Under the pieces are notes generated by a model. It saw only the letters and a list, made by a program, of their open reading frames with translations, was not told where the DNA came from and ran no database searches. A DNA stretch of 20,550 nt, taken from positions 1-20,550 of the forward strand of contig JAJAZK010000103.1 in the NCBI GenBank assembly GCA_026785765.1, read 5' to 3'. This document shows, piece after piece, positions 7,269 to 14,794 of the stretch (within the stretch, counting starts at the first letter, position 1; every line of letters starts with the position of its first letter). Made by a program: the position numbers and the translations under genes. Origin of the DNA: Rhodoferax sp. (lineage in GTDB: Bacteria > Pseudomonadota > Gammaproteobacteria > Burkholderiales > Burkholderiaceae_C).

Positions 7269-7928
7269 CTACAGGATTCCGAAACGCTTGAACACGGAAG
7301 CCAGCGGCTCACCAGTGCGCAAGGCATCGCGGGTGTGATTTTCACCGGTCACCTTCTCCAATGCCCTGGCCAGCACAAGGCGCTCCTGTGCCTGCGGAAT
7401 AACGACCACGCCGTCCACATCGCCAAACACGATGTCCCCGGGGTCGATGACAACACCCGCGCATTCCACCCGCACGTCGCGCTCCACCATGCGGGCGCGG
7501 CCCTTGGTGTCCAGCGGACCAATGCCACCCTGGAATACCGCAAATCCCATGGCGCGGATCTGGCGCACGTCACGCACCAGGCCGTCGGTCACACAACCCG
7601 CCGCGTGGCGCGCGACCGCGGCGGTGGAGAGCAATTCGCCCCAGGGCGCGATGCGCTGCGTCGGCCCATTGCATGCCAGCACGACGACTTCGCCCGGCTG
7701 GAGATCGTCGACCAAAGCAATCTCCACCTCGTAGGGATTCTCGCCCTCGCGCAGCGCATAAGCCGGCATGTACAGACCAGTGCGGGCCCGGCCCACGAGC
7801 ACGCTCGCATCGTCGAGCGGCCGCACAAAAGGCTGCATGGCCTGACCGCGCAGACCCAGGCTGTCCATCACGTCGGACAGAATCGCCGCACTGAGAGCGC
7901 GCAGCTGTGAGGGGTCGAGTATGTCCAT
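7269..7928 (-). CDS. RraA-fold protein, HMG/CHA-aldolase-like
   Basis: Member of the RraA/menG-like family, which includes RNase E inhibitors and class II 4-hydroxy-4-methyl-2-oxoglutarate/oxaloacetate aldolases; 219 aa, typical length. Seen here: a SDVMDSLGLRG start (18-28), GELLSTAAVARHAAGCVTDGLVRD-type core (97-120) and GDVDGVVVIP (169-178). The aldolase motif is D-x20-R-D. Here Arg119 and Asp120 are present but the first position is Glu98. The ATG at 7928 is fixed by an excellent AAGGAGA site. It is the first gene of a unit that continues into the aminotransferase, and it is divergent from the iclR-type gene. Retro-aldol or decarboxylase action on a keto acid is the likely role, inferred from family and context. 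Confidence 0.88.
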   Translation of the reverse strand: MDILDPSQLRALSAAILSDVMDSLGLRGQAMQPFVRPLDDASVLVGRARTGLYMPAYALREGENPYEVEIALVDDLQPGEVVVLACNGPTQRIAPWGELLSTAAVARHAAGCVTDGLVRDVRQIRAMGFAVFQGGIGPLDTKGRARMVERDVRVECAGVVIDPGDIVFGDVDGVVVIPQAQERLVLARALEKVTGENHTRDALRTGEPLASVFKRFGIL

Positions 7929-8033
7929 GGTGTCTCCTTGTTGCCACCTGCGCTTGGTGCAGGCAGCTACGAAAATTTTGAACCGCGTGTGCCGGCATGC
8001 TAGCGGAGAAGTCCCCACACAGTAAGAGGACAC

Positions 8034-8084
8034 GCGCCAGACTGGGTACCGGTTCACGCTGGCCTTCTGCGCCAGATGGGGTAT
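8034..8084. promoter_or_regulatory. Pair of direct repeats in the divergent rraA-like/iclR-like promoter region
   Basis: GCGCCAGACTGGGTA (8034-8048) and GCGCCAGATGGGGTA (8069-8083) match at 13 of 15 positions and are 35 bp apart. They lie in the 184-bp divergent region and run into a TATATT (8082-8087) upstream of the regulator gene. This is a plausible autoregulatory site, as IclR-type genes commonly control their own divergent promoter. No copy of the GTTTCG palindrome is present here. Confidence 0.4.
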
Positions 8085-8112
8085 ATTGGTTCGCCTCTCA
8101 GTGGAGTTGCCA

Positions 8113-8883
8113 ATGACACTTGATCGCCGCTACGTGGTTACACCGGTCCACAAGTCGATGCAGCTGCTCGACGCGCTGGTGGCAGCGCACGGCCCGATGA
8201 CCCTGTCCGACCTGGCGTCCTGCACCGCGCTCCCGAAAACCACCGCCTTTCGTTACCTGTACACGCTGCGCGCCTCGGGCTTTGTGGGGTATGACGAGCG
8301 CACCGAGCGGTATGTGATCGGTCCGCGCGTGGTCGTGGCGCGCCCGCTGCCCGCCTACGCGGAACGCATCCGTGCAGTGGCCCAGCCGACCATGCTGCGG
8401 CTGCAGCGGCAGTTCAATGAAACCGTTAACCTGGGCATTCCCGACGGTGGTGAAATTGTCTATATCGACATGGTGGGGTCGAGCCGCCTGCTGCACGCCG
8501 AGGCCATGATCGGCAAGCGCGACCCATTGGATTCGACTGCGCTCGGCAAGGCGATTCTGCTGACCCTGGGCGAAACCGAACTCGACCGCACAGTGCCCCG
8601 GCGTATGGCCGCGCGCACGCCGCACACCATCACCAACCGGGACCGGTTCATGGACGAGATCGCGCGCAGCGCGCAACGCAACTATGCGTTGGACATGGAA
8701 GAAAACGAACTCGGCGCGCGGTGTGTTGCGGCGGCGATTTGCGCGCCCGACGGTGGTGGCGCGGTCGCCGCCATCAGCATATCCGGCCCGACGCCGATGA
8801 TGCCTGCGGAGACGCTGGCGCGGATGGGACGGGAACTCGCACGCACTGCGGCTGGTATCAATCTGGCTGCGGCTTTGCGCTAG
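8113..8883 (+). CDS. IclR-family transcriptional regulator
   Basis: 256-aa regulator with an N-terminal winged helix-turn-helix (about 10-70: VHKSMQLLDALVAAHGPMTLSDLASCTALPKTTAFRYLYTL region). A C-terminal effector-binding domain (about 85-250) includes DPLDSTALGKAIL and the typical EENELGARCVAAAI stretch (196-209). The ATG at 8113 has GGAG six bases upstream; a TTG at 8086 would extend it by nine residues with no such site. It is divergent from the RraA-aminotransferase unit and is followed 134 bp later by M81 copy 2. In IclR proteins of catabolic loci the ligand is often the substrate or an intermediate. It is the only regulator in the window, hence the first candidate for binding the three GTTTCG palindromes. 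Confidence 0.94.
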   Translation: MTLDRRYVVTPVHKSMQLLDALVAAHGPMTLSDLASCTALPKTTAFRYLYTLRASGFVGYDERTERYVIGPRVVVARPLPAYAERIRAVAQPTMLRLQRQFNETVNLGIPDGGEIVYIDMVGSSRLLHAEAMIGKRDPLDSTALGKAILLTLGETELDRTVPRRMAARTPHTITNRDRFMDEIARSAQRNYALDMEENELGARCVAAAICAPDGGGAVAAISISGPTPMMPAETLARMGRELARTAAGINLAAALR

Positions 8884-8923
8884 CAGCCATTCGGACTTTG
8901 CCCCCATGGTGGGTGAGCGCCAT

Positions 8924-8940
8924 GTTTCACGCCACGAAAC
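8924..8940. promoter_or_regulatory. Candidate operator 2, GTTTCACGCCACGAAAC
   Basis: 17-bp imperfect palindrome with outer arms GTTTC/GAAAC and the full right half-site CACGAAAC seen at 16460-16476 except for position 1 of that half (CCACGAAAC context). It is centred 86 bp upstream of the M81 copy 2 start. A CACAAT hexamer at 8983-8988 lies 51 bp from the centre, one helical turn further than the -10 spacing at the other two sites. Confidence 0.5.
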
Positions 8941-9017
8941 GCCGGTGGCGACCGGGTCACCACTCTGTGCGCCTGCGGCGCGCACAATGCAGTCGTCGCC
9001 AACCCTGCAAAGCCCCC

Positions 9018-10349
9018 ATGATCCGAATCGCCACCGCCGGTTTCATGCACGAGTCGAATACCTTTTCGGTCATCCCCGCCAGCCTGGAGCAGTTCCGCCG
9101 CGCCGGTATTCTGGAGGGGGACGCAATACGCCACGAATACACCAGTTCACGCTCCACACTGGCTGGCTTCTTCGCAATCGAACAGGAAGACCAGGAGGTG
9201 AAGATCGTACCGCTGGTGTACGGGCGGGTGACACCGATGGGGGCGATCACCGAAGAAGCCATCGAGTTCCTGATGGGCTCCGTCATCGTGCAATTGCGCC
9301 AACACGGTCCCTGGGACGCGATACTCCTGCCGCAACATGGCGCCGCCGTGTCCGATCCCTGGCCAGACGCAGACGGGGAAATGGTACGCCGGGTGCGCGA
9401 ACTGGTTGGCGCCAAAGTGCCGATCGGGCTGGCGATGGACATGCACGGCAACATGTCGCACGCGATGGTGGCCGACTCGGACATCGTGACTGTCTACCAG
9501 ACCAACCCCCACATCGACGCCTATGAGCAGGCACTGTTGTGTGCGCGGCTGGTGGTGCAAGCCGTGCGTGGCCAGATCCGGCCGCGCCAGGCCATCGTCA
9601 CGCCACCGCTGCTGGTGAACATTCTTAACCAGGGCACCAGCGACAAACCGATGTCCGAGCTGCTCCAGGTTGCACAGGCACAACGCCAGCGCCCCGGTGT
9701 GTTGTCGGTGAGTGTGGTGGAAGGTTACCCCTACGCCGACGTGCCCGAAATGGGGATGTCCTTCATCGCCGTGACGGACAACGATCAGGCGCTGGCGGAC
9801 GACGTTGCGCAGCAACTGGCGCTCGCCGCCTGGTCCATGCGGGAAGCATTAAACCAGGGTGGCACAGCGATTGATGCGGCGCTGTTGCAGGCGCGCGACG
9901 CTGCTGCTGGCCCGGTGGTGTTGTTTGACGTGGGCGACAACGTCGGCGGCGGCAGCCCCGGCGACTCCACGCACATTCTGCACGCGGCGCGCCGACTGGG
10001 TATCCCGGGTCTGTTGCAAGGCGTGTGTGACCCCGGCGTGGTCGCCCTCGCCCAGCAGGCCGGCGTGGGTGGCCGGCTCGACGTGGCACTTGGCGGAAAG
10101 CGCGACACCATGCATGGCGCGCCATTCGCGATCCAGGCGACGGTGACCGCACTGTCAGACGGCCGGTACGAAGAAACCGGGCCGACCCACGGCGGGTTCC
10201 GCTTTTACAACGATGGGCCGAGTTGTGCGCTGCGCACTGATGACGGCCATACCTTGATCGTGACCTCGTGTCCGGCGGGCTCCAGCAGCCTGAAACAGTT
10301 CCGCTCGTTGGGTATCGAGCCAACCGCGTTCAAGATCATTGTGGCCTAG
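9018..10349 (+). CDS. Peptidase M81 (MlrC family), copy 2, ended early by an in-frame TAG
   Basis: Second M81 metallohydrolase, 443 codons before TAG at 10347-10349. Family features are HESNTF (11-16), LLPQHGAAVSDP (103-114), the metal-site motif MDMHGN (140-145), FDVGDNVGGGSPGDS (303-317) and TSCPAGSSSLKQFRSLGIEP (416-435). The frame continues after the TAG for 51 further codons that match the C-terminal tail of M81 proteins. The TAG falls where copy 1 has Lys441 (AVLK versus IVA-stop). The start at 9018 gives MIRIATAGFMHESN, the family N-terminus; no clear Shine-Dalgarno is seen. With readthrough the product would be 495 residues, the same as copy 1. Without it, a product lacking the last ~50 residues is probably impaired. 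It may be a recent pseudogene, a sequencing error (AAG to TAG) or a suppressed stop. Confidence 0.85.
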   Translation: MIRIATAGFMHESNTFSVIPASLEQFRRAGILEGDAIRHEYTSSRSTLAGFFAIEQEDQEVKIVPLVYGRVTPMGAITEEAIEFLMGSVIVQLRQHGPWDAILLPQHGAAVSDPWPDADGEMVRRVRELVGAKVPIGLAMDMHGNMSHAMVADSDIVTVYQTNPHIDAYEQALLCARLVVQAVRGQIRPRQAIVTPPLLVNILNQGTSDKPMSELLQVAQAQRQRPGVLSVSVVEGYPYADVPEMGMSFIAVTDNDQALADDVAQQLALAAWSMREALNQGGTAIDAALLQARDAAAGPVVLFDVGDNVGGGSPGDSTHILHAARRLGIPGLLQGVCDPGVVALAQQAGVGGRLDVALGGKRDTMHGAPFAIQATVTALSDGRYEETGPTHGGFRFYNDGPSCALRTDDGHTLIVTSCPAGSSSLKQFRSLGIEPTAFKIIVA

Positions 10350-10505
10350 GGTGTGCACTCGCCAAGGCCCGCCATGGAGCCGATCGCCAAACAGATGTTG
10401 TGGGTCGCCACACCCGGCGTCACAAGTGCCGACCTTTCAACTTTCCACTACCAGCACCGGCGCCGGCCGCTGTACCCGTTCGAGCCGGACACGGTCTGGC
10501 CATGA
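10350..10505 (+). pseudogene. Severed C-terminal coding segment of M81 copy 2
   Basis: In frame with 9018-10349 after its TAG, this segment reads GVHSPRPAMEPIAKQMLWV, later HRRRPLYPFEPDTVWP, then TGA at 10503-10505. It aligns with the end of copy 1 (TASNFQYFASITSQVI, later WRRIPRPVYPLD) with no gap needed in the final stretch. The segment appears undamaged apart from the preceding stop. It ends 16 bp before the convergent PPOX-family gene. Confidence 0.85.
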
Positions 10506-10521
10506 GCCGGGCCGGCAAGAA

Positions 10522-11151
10522 TCAATACAGCCGATCGCGGTAACTGTCGTCGATTCCAGCCTGCACAACATCCACACTGGCGGCGAGTTTTGCGTGGTCT
10601 TTCACGGCTTGCGCCAGCGTTGCCAGCCCATCCTGACTGGGCCACTGGTCCTTGACCCACAAATGGGACCGGATGACACACTTCGCACAATGGAAAAACA
10701 CCCGGTCAATCGTCACGACGGTTGCCAGCGCAGGGCTCTTGCCGCCCACAGCCATCTGTTCCAGCAACCAGCTGTCGCGCACGATTTGCGCGGTCCCACT
10801 GGCCCGCAGTGTTTCTGCCTTGCCCGGAATCACGAACAGCAGGCCAACCCGCGGCCGCTGCAGGATATTGAGAAACGTATCCGCCAGCCGGTTGCCCAGG
10901 CGCTCGGGAATCGCCAGTGTGTGGTCGTCCAGCACATGCACAAAACCTGCCGGGTCCCCCTTTGGCGAGACGTCCACCTTGCCCTGCCCGTCGGCCGAGG
11001 CGATCAGCAGGAACGGTGAGCGCGCAATAAAGGCACGGCAGTGCACGTCGAGCGAGCTGATCAGCTTGGCGCTCACCATGGCGCTGGGCTGACCCAGGAC
11101 CTGGCGCAATTGGGACTCGGTGGTGATGGTGTCAGTGAAGGGCTGAGTCAT
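10522..11151 (-). CDS. Pyridoxamine-5'-phosphate-oxidase-family flavoprotein (MSMEG_1061-type)
   Basis: Predicted soluble FMN-binding split-barrel protein, 209 aa. The pattern ITTESQLRQVLGQPS near the N-terminus, HCRAFIARSPFLLIASAD (37-54), GKVDVSPKGDPAGFVHVLDD (57-76), GNRLADTFLNI (86-96) and HCAKCVIRSHLW (154-165) is characteristic of the MSMEG_1061 group of the PPOX superfamily. Biochemical roles in that group are mostly unknown. The start is uncertain. The ATG at 11151 has no good ribosome site. A GTG at 11187 overlaps the DppF stop as GTGA and would add 12 residues by coupled translation. It is the last gene of the second transporter operon. Confidence 0.8.
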   Translation of the reverse strand: MTQPFTDTITTESQLRQVLGQPSAMVSAKLISSLDVHCRAFIARSPFLLIASADGQGKVDVSPKGDPAGFVHVLDDHTLAIPERLGNRLADTFLNILQRPRVGLLFVIPGKAETLRASGTAQIVRDSWLLEQMAVGGKSPALATVVTIDRVFFHCAKCVIRSHLWVKDQWPSQDGLATLAQAVKDHAKLAASVDVVQAGIDDSYRDRLY

Positions 11152-11183
11152 GCTGGATGGTAACGATTGAAGGTCAAGGGTGG

Positions 11184-12170
11184 TCACGCAGTCGAGTCTG
11201 GCATGGGCTCGGGCCGGGCCAGGTCCGGCGGCCAGTAACGACACGACACGCCGTGGCCGGGGCCAAGCCAATGCCAGGCCGGTCCGCCCTGGTGATCATG
11301 GCCAAACACACAGCGGCCACTGCCTCCGGCGTGGGCCCGAAAGTCCGGCTCCAGCGGCACCTGGGCCAGCCGCTGGCGCTGCAACTGCGGGTCTGTCACT
11401 GGCACCGAATCAAGCAGGCAACGTGTGTAAGGATGGCCCGGACGCTCAAACACCGCAGCAGTGTCACCCATCTCGACAATATGGCCGCCAAACATGACCG
11501 CTACCCGGTGCGCCACGTGGCGCACGATGGCCAGGTCGTGCGCGATGAACAGGTAGGACAGACCCAGTCGCTCCTGCAAGGACTGCAGCAAGGCCACGAT
11601 TTGCGCCTGGGTACGCACATCCAGCGACGACACCGGCTCATCACACACCACAAAGTCGGGATGCACTGCCAGCGCGCGCGCAATCACGATGCGTTGGCGC
11701 TGGCCACCGGAAAACTCGTGCGGATAACGCTGCAGCGTGCCAGGGTCCAGGCCGACCAGTTCCATCAGTTCGTTTACCCGGGCAGCGATGGCGCTGCGCG
11801 GCACCGACCGGTGCACCTGCAGCGGCTCGGCCAGGATGCTGGCAATCGCCATGCGCGGATGCAGACTGGAGTACGGGTTTTGCAGCACAAACTGCATGTG
11901 TCTGCGCATCCCGCGAACTTGCGCTGCCGACGAGGTGGTCAGGTTACGCCCCAGCAGGTGTACCGAGCCGCGCTCGATCGCCTGCAGTTGCAGCACCGCG
12001 CGCCCGGTGGTGGTTTTGCCGGAGCCGGACTCGCCGACCAGCCCCAGCGTCTGGCCCGCGTCCAGGTCGAACGACACGCCCTGGACGGCGCGCACCGGCG
12101 CGCCGCCGTTGCGCCCCGGGAAACTGACCGCCAGGTCGCGTACGCTCAGCAGCGGTGTGCCAGTCGTCAT
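11184..12170 (-). CDS. DppF-type ABC transporter ATPase, cassette 2
   Basis: Nucleotide-binding subunit of the second peptide-type importer, 328 aa. It has Walker A GESGSGKT (46-53), Q-loop QNPYSSLHP (97-105, Asn replacing the usual Asp after Gln), signature SGGQRQR (154-160), Walker B VVCDEP (174-179) and switch His211. The C-terminal tail normally carrying CxFHPRC is degenerate here: only GRCVFGHDHQG and a late VSCRYW remain (Cys287, Cys310). The ATG at 12170 overlaps the stop of the DppD gene in ATGA. It pairs with that DppD to form the ATPase heterodimer. Confidence 0.92.
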   Translation of the reverse strand: MTTGTPLLSVRDLAVSFPGRNGGAPVRAVQGVSFDLDAGQTLGLVGESGSGKTTTGRAVLQLQAIERGSVHLLGRNLTTSSAAQVRGMRRHMQFVLQNPYSSLHPRMAIASILAEPLQVHRSVPRSAIAARVNELMELVGLDPGTLQRYPHEFSGGQRQRIVIARALAVHPDFVVCDEPVSSLDVRTQAQIVALLQSLQERLGLSYLFIAHDLAIVRHVAHRVAVMFGGHIVEMGDTAAVFERPGHPYTRCLLDSVPVTDPQLQRQRLAQVPLEPDFRAHAGGSGRCVFGHDHQGGPAWHWLGPGHGVSCRYWPPDLARPEPMPDSTA

Positions 12171-12988
12171 GATGGCCGTTCACCCGGCGCATGCAGGCGT
12201 GGCACGGCATCGAGCAGGGCGCGGGTGTAGCTGTGCTGCGGGATGGCAAATATAGCGTCCACACCGCCGGACTCCACAATCTCGCCGTCCAGCATCACGT
12301 ACACACGTTCCACCATGCCGGCGATGACGCCGAAGTCGTGCGTGATCAACATCAGGGCCATTCCCAACTCATGGCGCAAACGCATCAGCAAACGCAGTAT
12401 CTGCGCCTGAACCGTCACGTCCAGCGCCGTCGTGGGTTCGTCGGCGATCAACAGGTCTGGCGCGCACGACACGGCCATGGCGATCAGCACACGCTGGCGC
12501 ATGCCGCCCGAAAACTGGTGTGGATAGTCGTTGGCGCGCTGCGCCGCATCGCGAATGCCCACCTGGTCCAGCAAACTGATGCTGCGTTGTCGTGCCGCCA
12601 GCGCACCAACACCAGTGTGGCGGCGCACAATGTCGTCGATCTGTGCCCCCACCGTCATCACCGGGTTGAGCGAGGCCATGGGATCCTGGAACACCATCGC
12701 AATGCGCCGTCCCCGGATGTCGCAGATCGCGTTTTCGCCCAGTTGCAACAATTCTTCACCCTGGAACAACACCGAGCCACCCAGTTCGACCGACGATCCT
12801 TCAGGCGCCAGGCGCATCAGGGCGCGCGCCGTCACGCTCTTGCCGCAGCCGGACTCGCCCACAAAACCGACGGCTTCGCCGGCGTCTATCTGGAATGAAA
12901 TGCCCTTGACCACAGGCTGCGCGCCCCGACCAAACCGCGCCGTCAGGCCCTGCACGCGCCACAGGGGCACAAGGTTATGCACGGTCAC
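12167..12988 (-). CDS. DppD-type ABC transporter ATPase, cassette 2, short C-terminus
   Basis: Nucleotide-binding subunit, 273 aa, about 50 residues shorter than typical DppD/OppD. Walker A GESGCGKS (44-51), QDPMASLNP (101-109), SGGMRQR (160-166), LLIADEP (179-185) and His217 are intact. The chain ends soon after YTRALLDAVPRLH, so the usual tail with the CxFHPRC cysteines is missing. There is no sign of frame disruption, as the stop overlaps the DppF start. The GTG start at 12988 overlaps the DppC stop in GTGA. The catalytic core looks functional. Confidence 0.92.
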   Translation of the reverse strand: MTVHNLVPLWRVQGLTARFGRGAQPVVKGISFQIDAGEAVGFVGESGCGKSVTARALMRLAPEGSSVELGGSVLFQGEELLQLGENAICDIRGRRIAMVFQDPMASLNPVMTVGAQIDDIVRRHTGVGALAARQRSISLLDQVGIRDAAQRANDYPHQFSGGMRQRVLIAMAVSCAPDLLIADEPTTALDVTVQAQILRLLMRLRHELGMALMLITHDFGVIAGMVERVYVMLDGEIVESGGVDAIFAIPQHSYTRALLDAVPRLHAPGERPS

Positions 12989-13815
12989 TTGCCGGTAACA
13001 TCGAGTCGCTCGCGCAGGCCATTGGCCAGCACGATAAAGGTAAGCGTCGCAAAAACGATTGCGCAGGCCGGCCCGATCACCGTGAGCGGCGCCAGCTCCA
13101 TGAACTGGCGGCCTTCCGACAACATGCCACCCCAGTTCGGATCGGGGGGTGGTGGCCCCAAACCGAGGAACGACAGTGCGGTGACGGTGAAAATGGTTTG
13201 CGCCAGCACCAGGCTGGTTTCCACCAGGATCGGCGACACCACCAGCGGCAATACATGGCGTACCGCAATCCGGAATTCGCCAACCCCCACACTGCGCGCC
13301 GCTTCCACATGGTCCCAGCGCTTGACGCTGAGGACCGGACCGCGTACCACCCGCGCCAGGCGCGGCGTGTAGACAACAGCAATGGTCAGGATCAGATTGG
13401 GCACGGTCGGGCCCAGTGCAGCCACCACGGCGATCGCAAGCAGAAACACCGGAAAGGCAAAAATCACATCCAGTGCACGCATCACCACCTGGTCCACCAG
13501 CCCGCCGACATAGCCCGAGAGAAGACCCAGAACGACGCCGCCGGCAAGCGCAACTGCCACGGCAACGAAGGTGATCAGCAAGGTGGTGCGACCGCCGATG
13601 ATCAGCCGGCTGAGCACGTCGCGACCGATGGAATCGGTGCCCAGCCAGTGTTGCGCGCTTGGACCGGCCAGCGAATCGGGCGAGGTGGCGGACGGGTTGA
13701 ACGGCGCAACCCAGGGACCCAGCGCAGTGACGCCCACCATGCCCAGCAACATGAACAGGCCCAGGGCGATCAGGCTGCGGCCCGCGGCGCGTCCGGATTT
13801 GCGCGTGTCAGTCAT
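12985..13815 (-). CDS. DppC-type ABC transporter permease, cassette 2
   Basis: Inner-membrane permease, 276 aa. After a short cytoplasmic N-terminus (MTDTRKSGRAAGRS) comes a first membrane helix, then the DppC motif HWLGTDSIGRDVLSRLIIGGRTTL. Further helices lead to the EAA loop (DHVEAARSVGVGEFRIAVRHVLP). The start is placed at ATG 13815, overlapping the DppB stop by 8 nt; the frame is open 16 codons further but that stretch lies inside dppB and adds nothing family-like. Its stop overlaps the DppD start. Tight overlaps indicate one polycistronic mRNA. Confidence 0.93.
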   Translation of the reverse strand: MTDTRKSGRAAGRSLIALGLFMLLGMVGVTALGPWVAPFNPSATSPDSLAGPSAQHWLGTDSIGRDVLSRLIIGGRTTLLITFVAVAVALAGGVVLGLLSGYVGGLVDQVVMRALDVIFAFPVFLLAIAVVAALGPTVPNLILTIAVVYTPRLARVVRGPVLSVKRWDHVEAARSVGVGEFRIAVRHVLPLVVSPILVETSLVLAQTIFTVTALSFLGLGPPPPDPNWGGMLSEGRQFMELAPLTVIGPACAIVFATLTFIVLANGLRERLDVTGK

Positions 13816-14752
13816 AACGGACCCTGGCGTCGACACGGGCATAGGCGATGTCGACCAGCACATTCACCAGCAACACAATGGTTGCGGCAACCAGCACGAT
13901 TGCCTGGATCACCGGATAGTTGCGCGTGGTCACCGACTCGAACAGATGCTGCCCCATGCCCGGAATCGTGAAGATGGTCTCGATCAGGATGCTGCCGCCC
14001 AGCAGCGTGGCGAGTTGCAAACCGGTCACCGTGATGACGGGTGTCAGCGCGTTGCGCACCAGATAGTTGCGCAGCACGGTCCTGGGCAGCAGTCCCTTGG
14101 CACGCGCGACCATCACGAAGTCCTGGCTCGACACTTCCAGCACGGCAGCTCGGGTGTTCTCCGAGATCGTGACTGAAACCGCCAGGGCCAGCGACAGCGC
14201 TGGCAACAACATGCTGCCGATGTTGCCCAGCGGGTCGGTGAAAAAGGGTGTGTAGTTGAAGATCCCGACCTCCGGGAAGTACAACCCGGCCAGCAGCACC
14301 ACCAGGGTCGCAAAGACGAAGTTCGGTACCGCCAGCAGGATGCCGTTGACGGCTCGCACCAGCCAGTCGACCCGGCCGCGCAGCCGGGCAGCGGCCAGGC
14401 CACTGCCGGCCCCAAGCAGCAGCGCCATAAGGCCGGCGAAGAAAGTCAGTTCGGCTGTGACCAGCAGACGCGGCAGCAGCTCGTCCAGGACCGGCTTGTG
14501 GGTGACGAAAGAGGTGCCGAAGTCGCCGCCGAGAACCCGGGCCAGCCAATCGAGGTACTGCTCCCAGACCGGCCGGTCCAGGCCGAGGCTGCGCCGGATC
14601 GTGTCAAGCGCCTCTGGTGCGAGCTCCGTAGTACCGGCCGAGGCCTGGACAAAGTCGCCCGGCAGTGCCCGCATCAGAAAAAACGCAACCATCGAAACGC
14701 CGAGCAGTATCGGCACCATCCAGGCGACGCGGGTCAACGCCAGACGGATCAT
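13808..14752 (-). CDS. DppB-type ABC transporter permease, cassette 2
   Basis: Inner-membrane permease, 314 aa, the normal DppB length. It has an N-terminal helix (RVAWMVPILLGVSMVAFFLM), a periplasmic loop with LPGDFV and LGLDRPVWEQYLDWL, and then five further hydrophobic spans. The EAA loop DFVMVARAKGLLPRTVLRNY is followed by the family-typical GSILIETIFTIPGMG. It follows the SBP gene by 42 nt and precedes DppC with an 8-nt overlap. It forms the translocation pore with DppC. Confidence 0.94.
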   Translation of the reverse strand: MIRLALTRVAWMVPILLGVSMVAFFLMRALPGDFVQASAGTTELAPEALDTIRRSLGLDRPVWEQYLDWLARVLGGDFGTSFVTHKPVLDELLPRLLVTAELTFFAGLMALLLGAGSGLAAARLRGRVDWLVRAVNGILLAVPNFVFATLVVLLAGLYFPEVGIFNYTPFFTDPLGNIGSMLLPALSLALAVSVTISENTRAAVLEVSSQDFVMVARAKGLLPRTVLRNYLVRNALTPVITVTGLQLATLLGGSILIETIFTIPGMGQHLFESVTTRNYPVIQAIVLVAATIVLLVNVLVDIAYARVDARVRYD

Positions 14753-14794
14753 GGTCGAGCCTGCGTGTGTTGCCCACGGCAGCGCTCCACAGGC

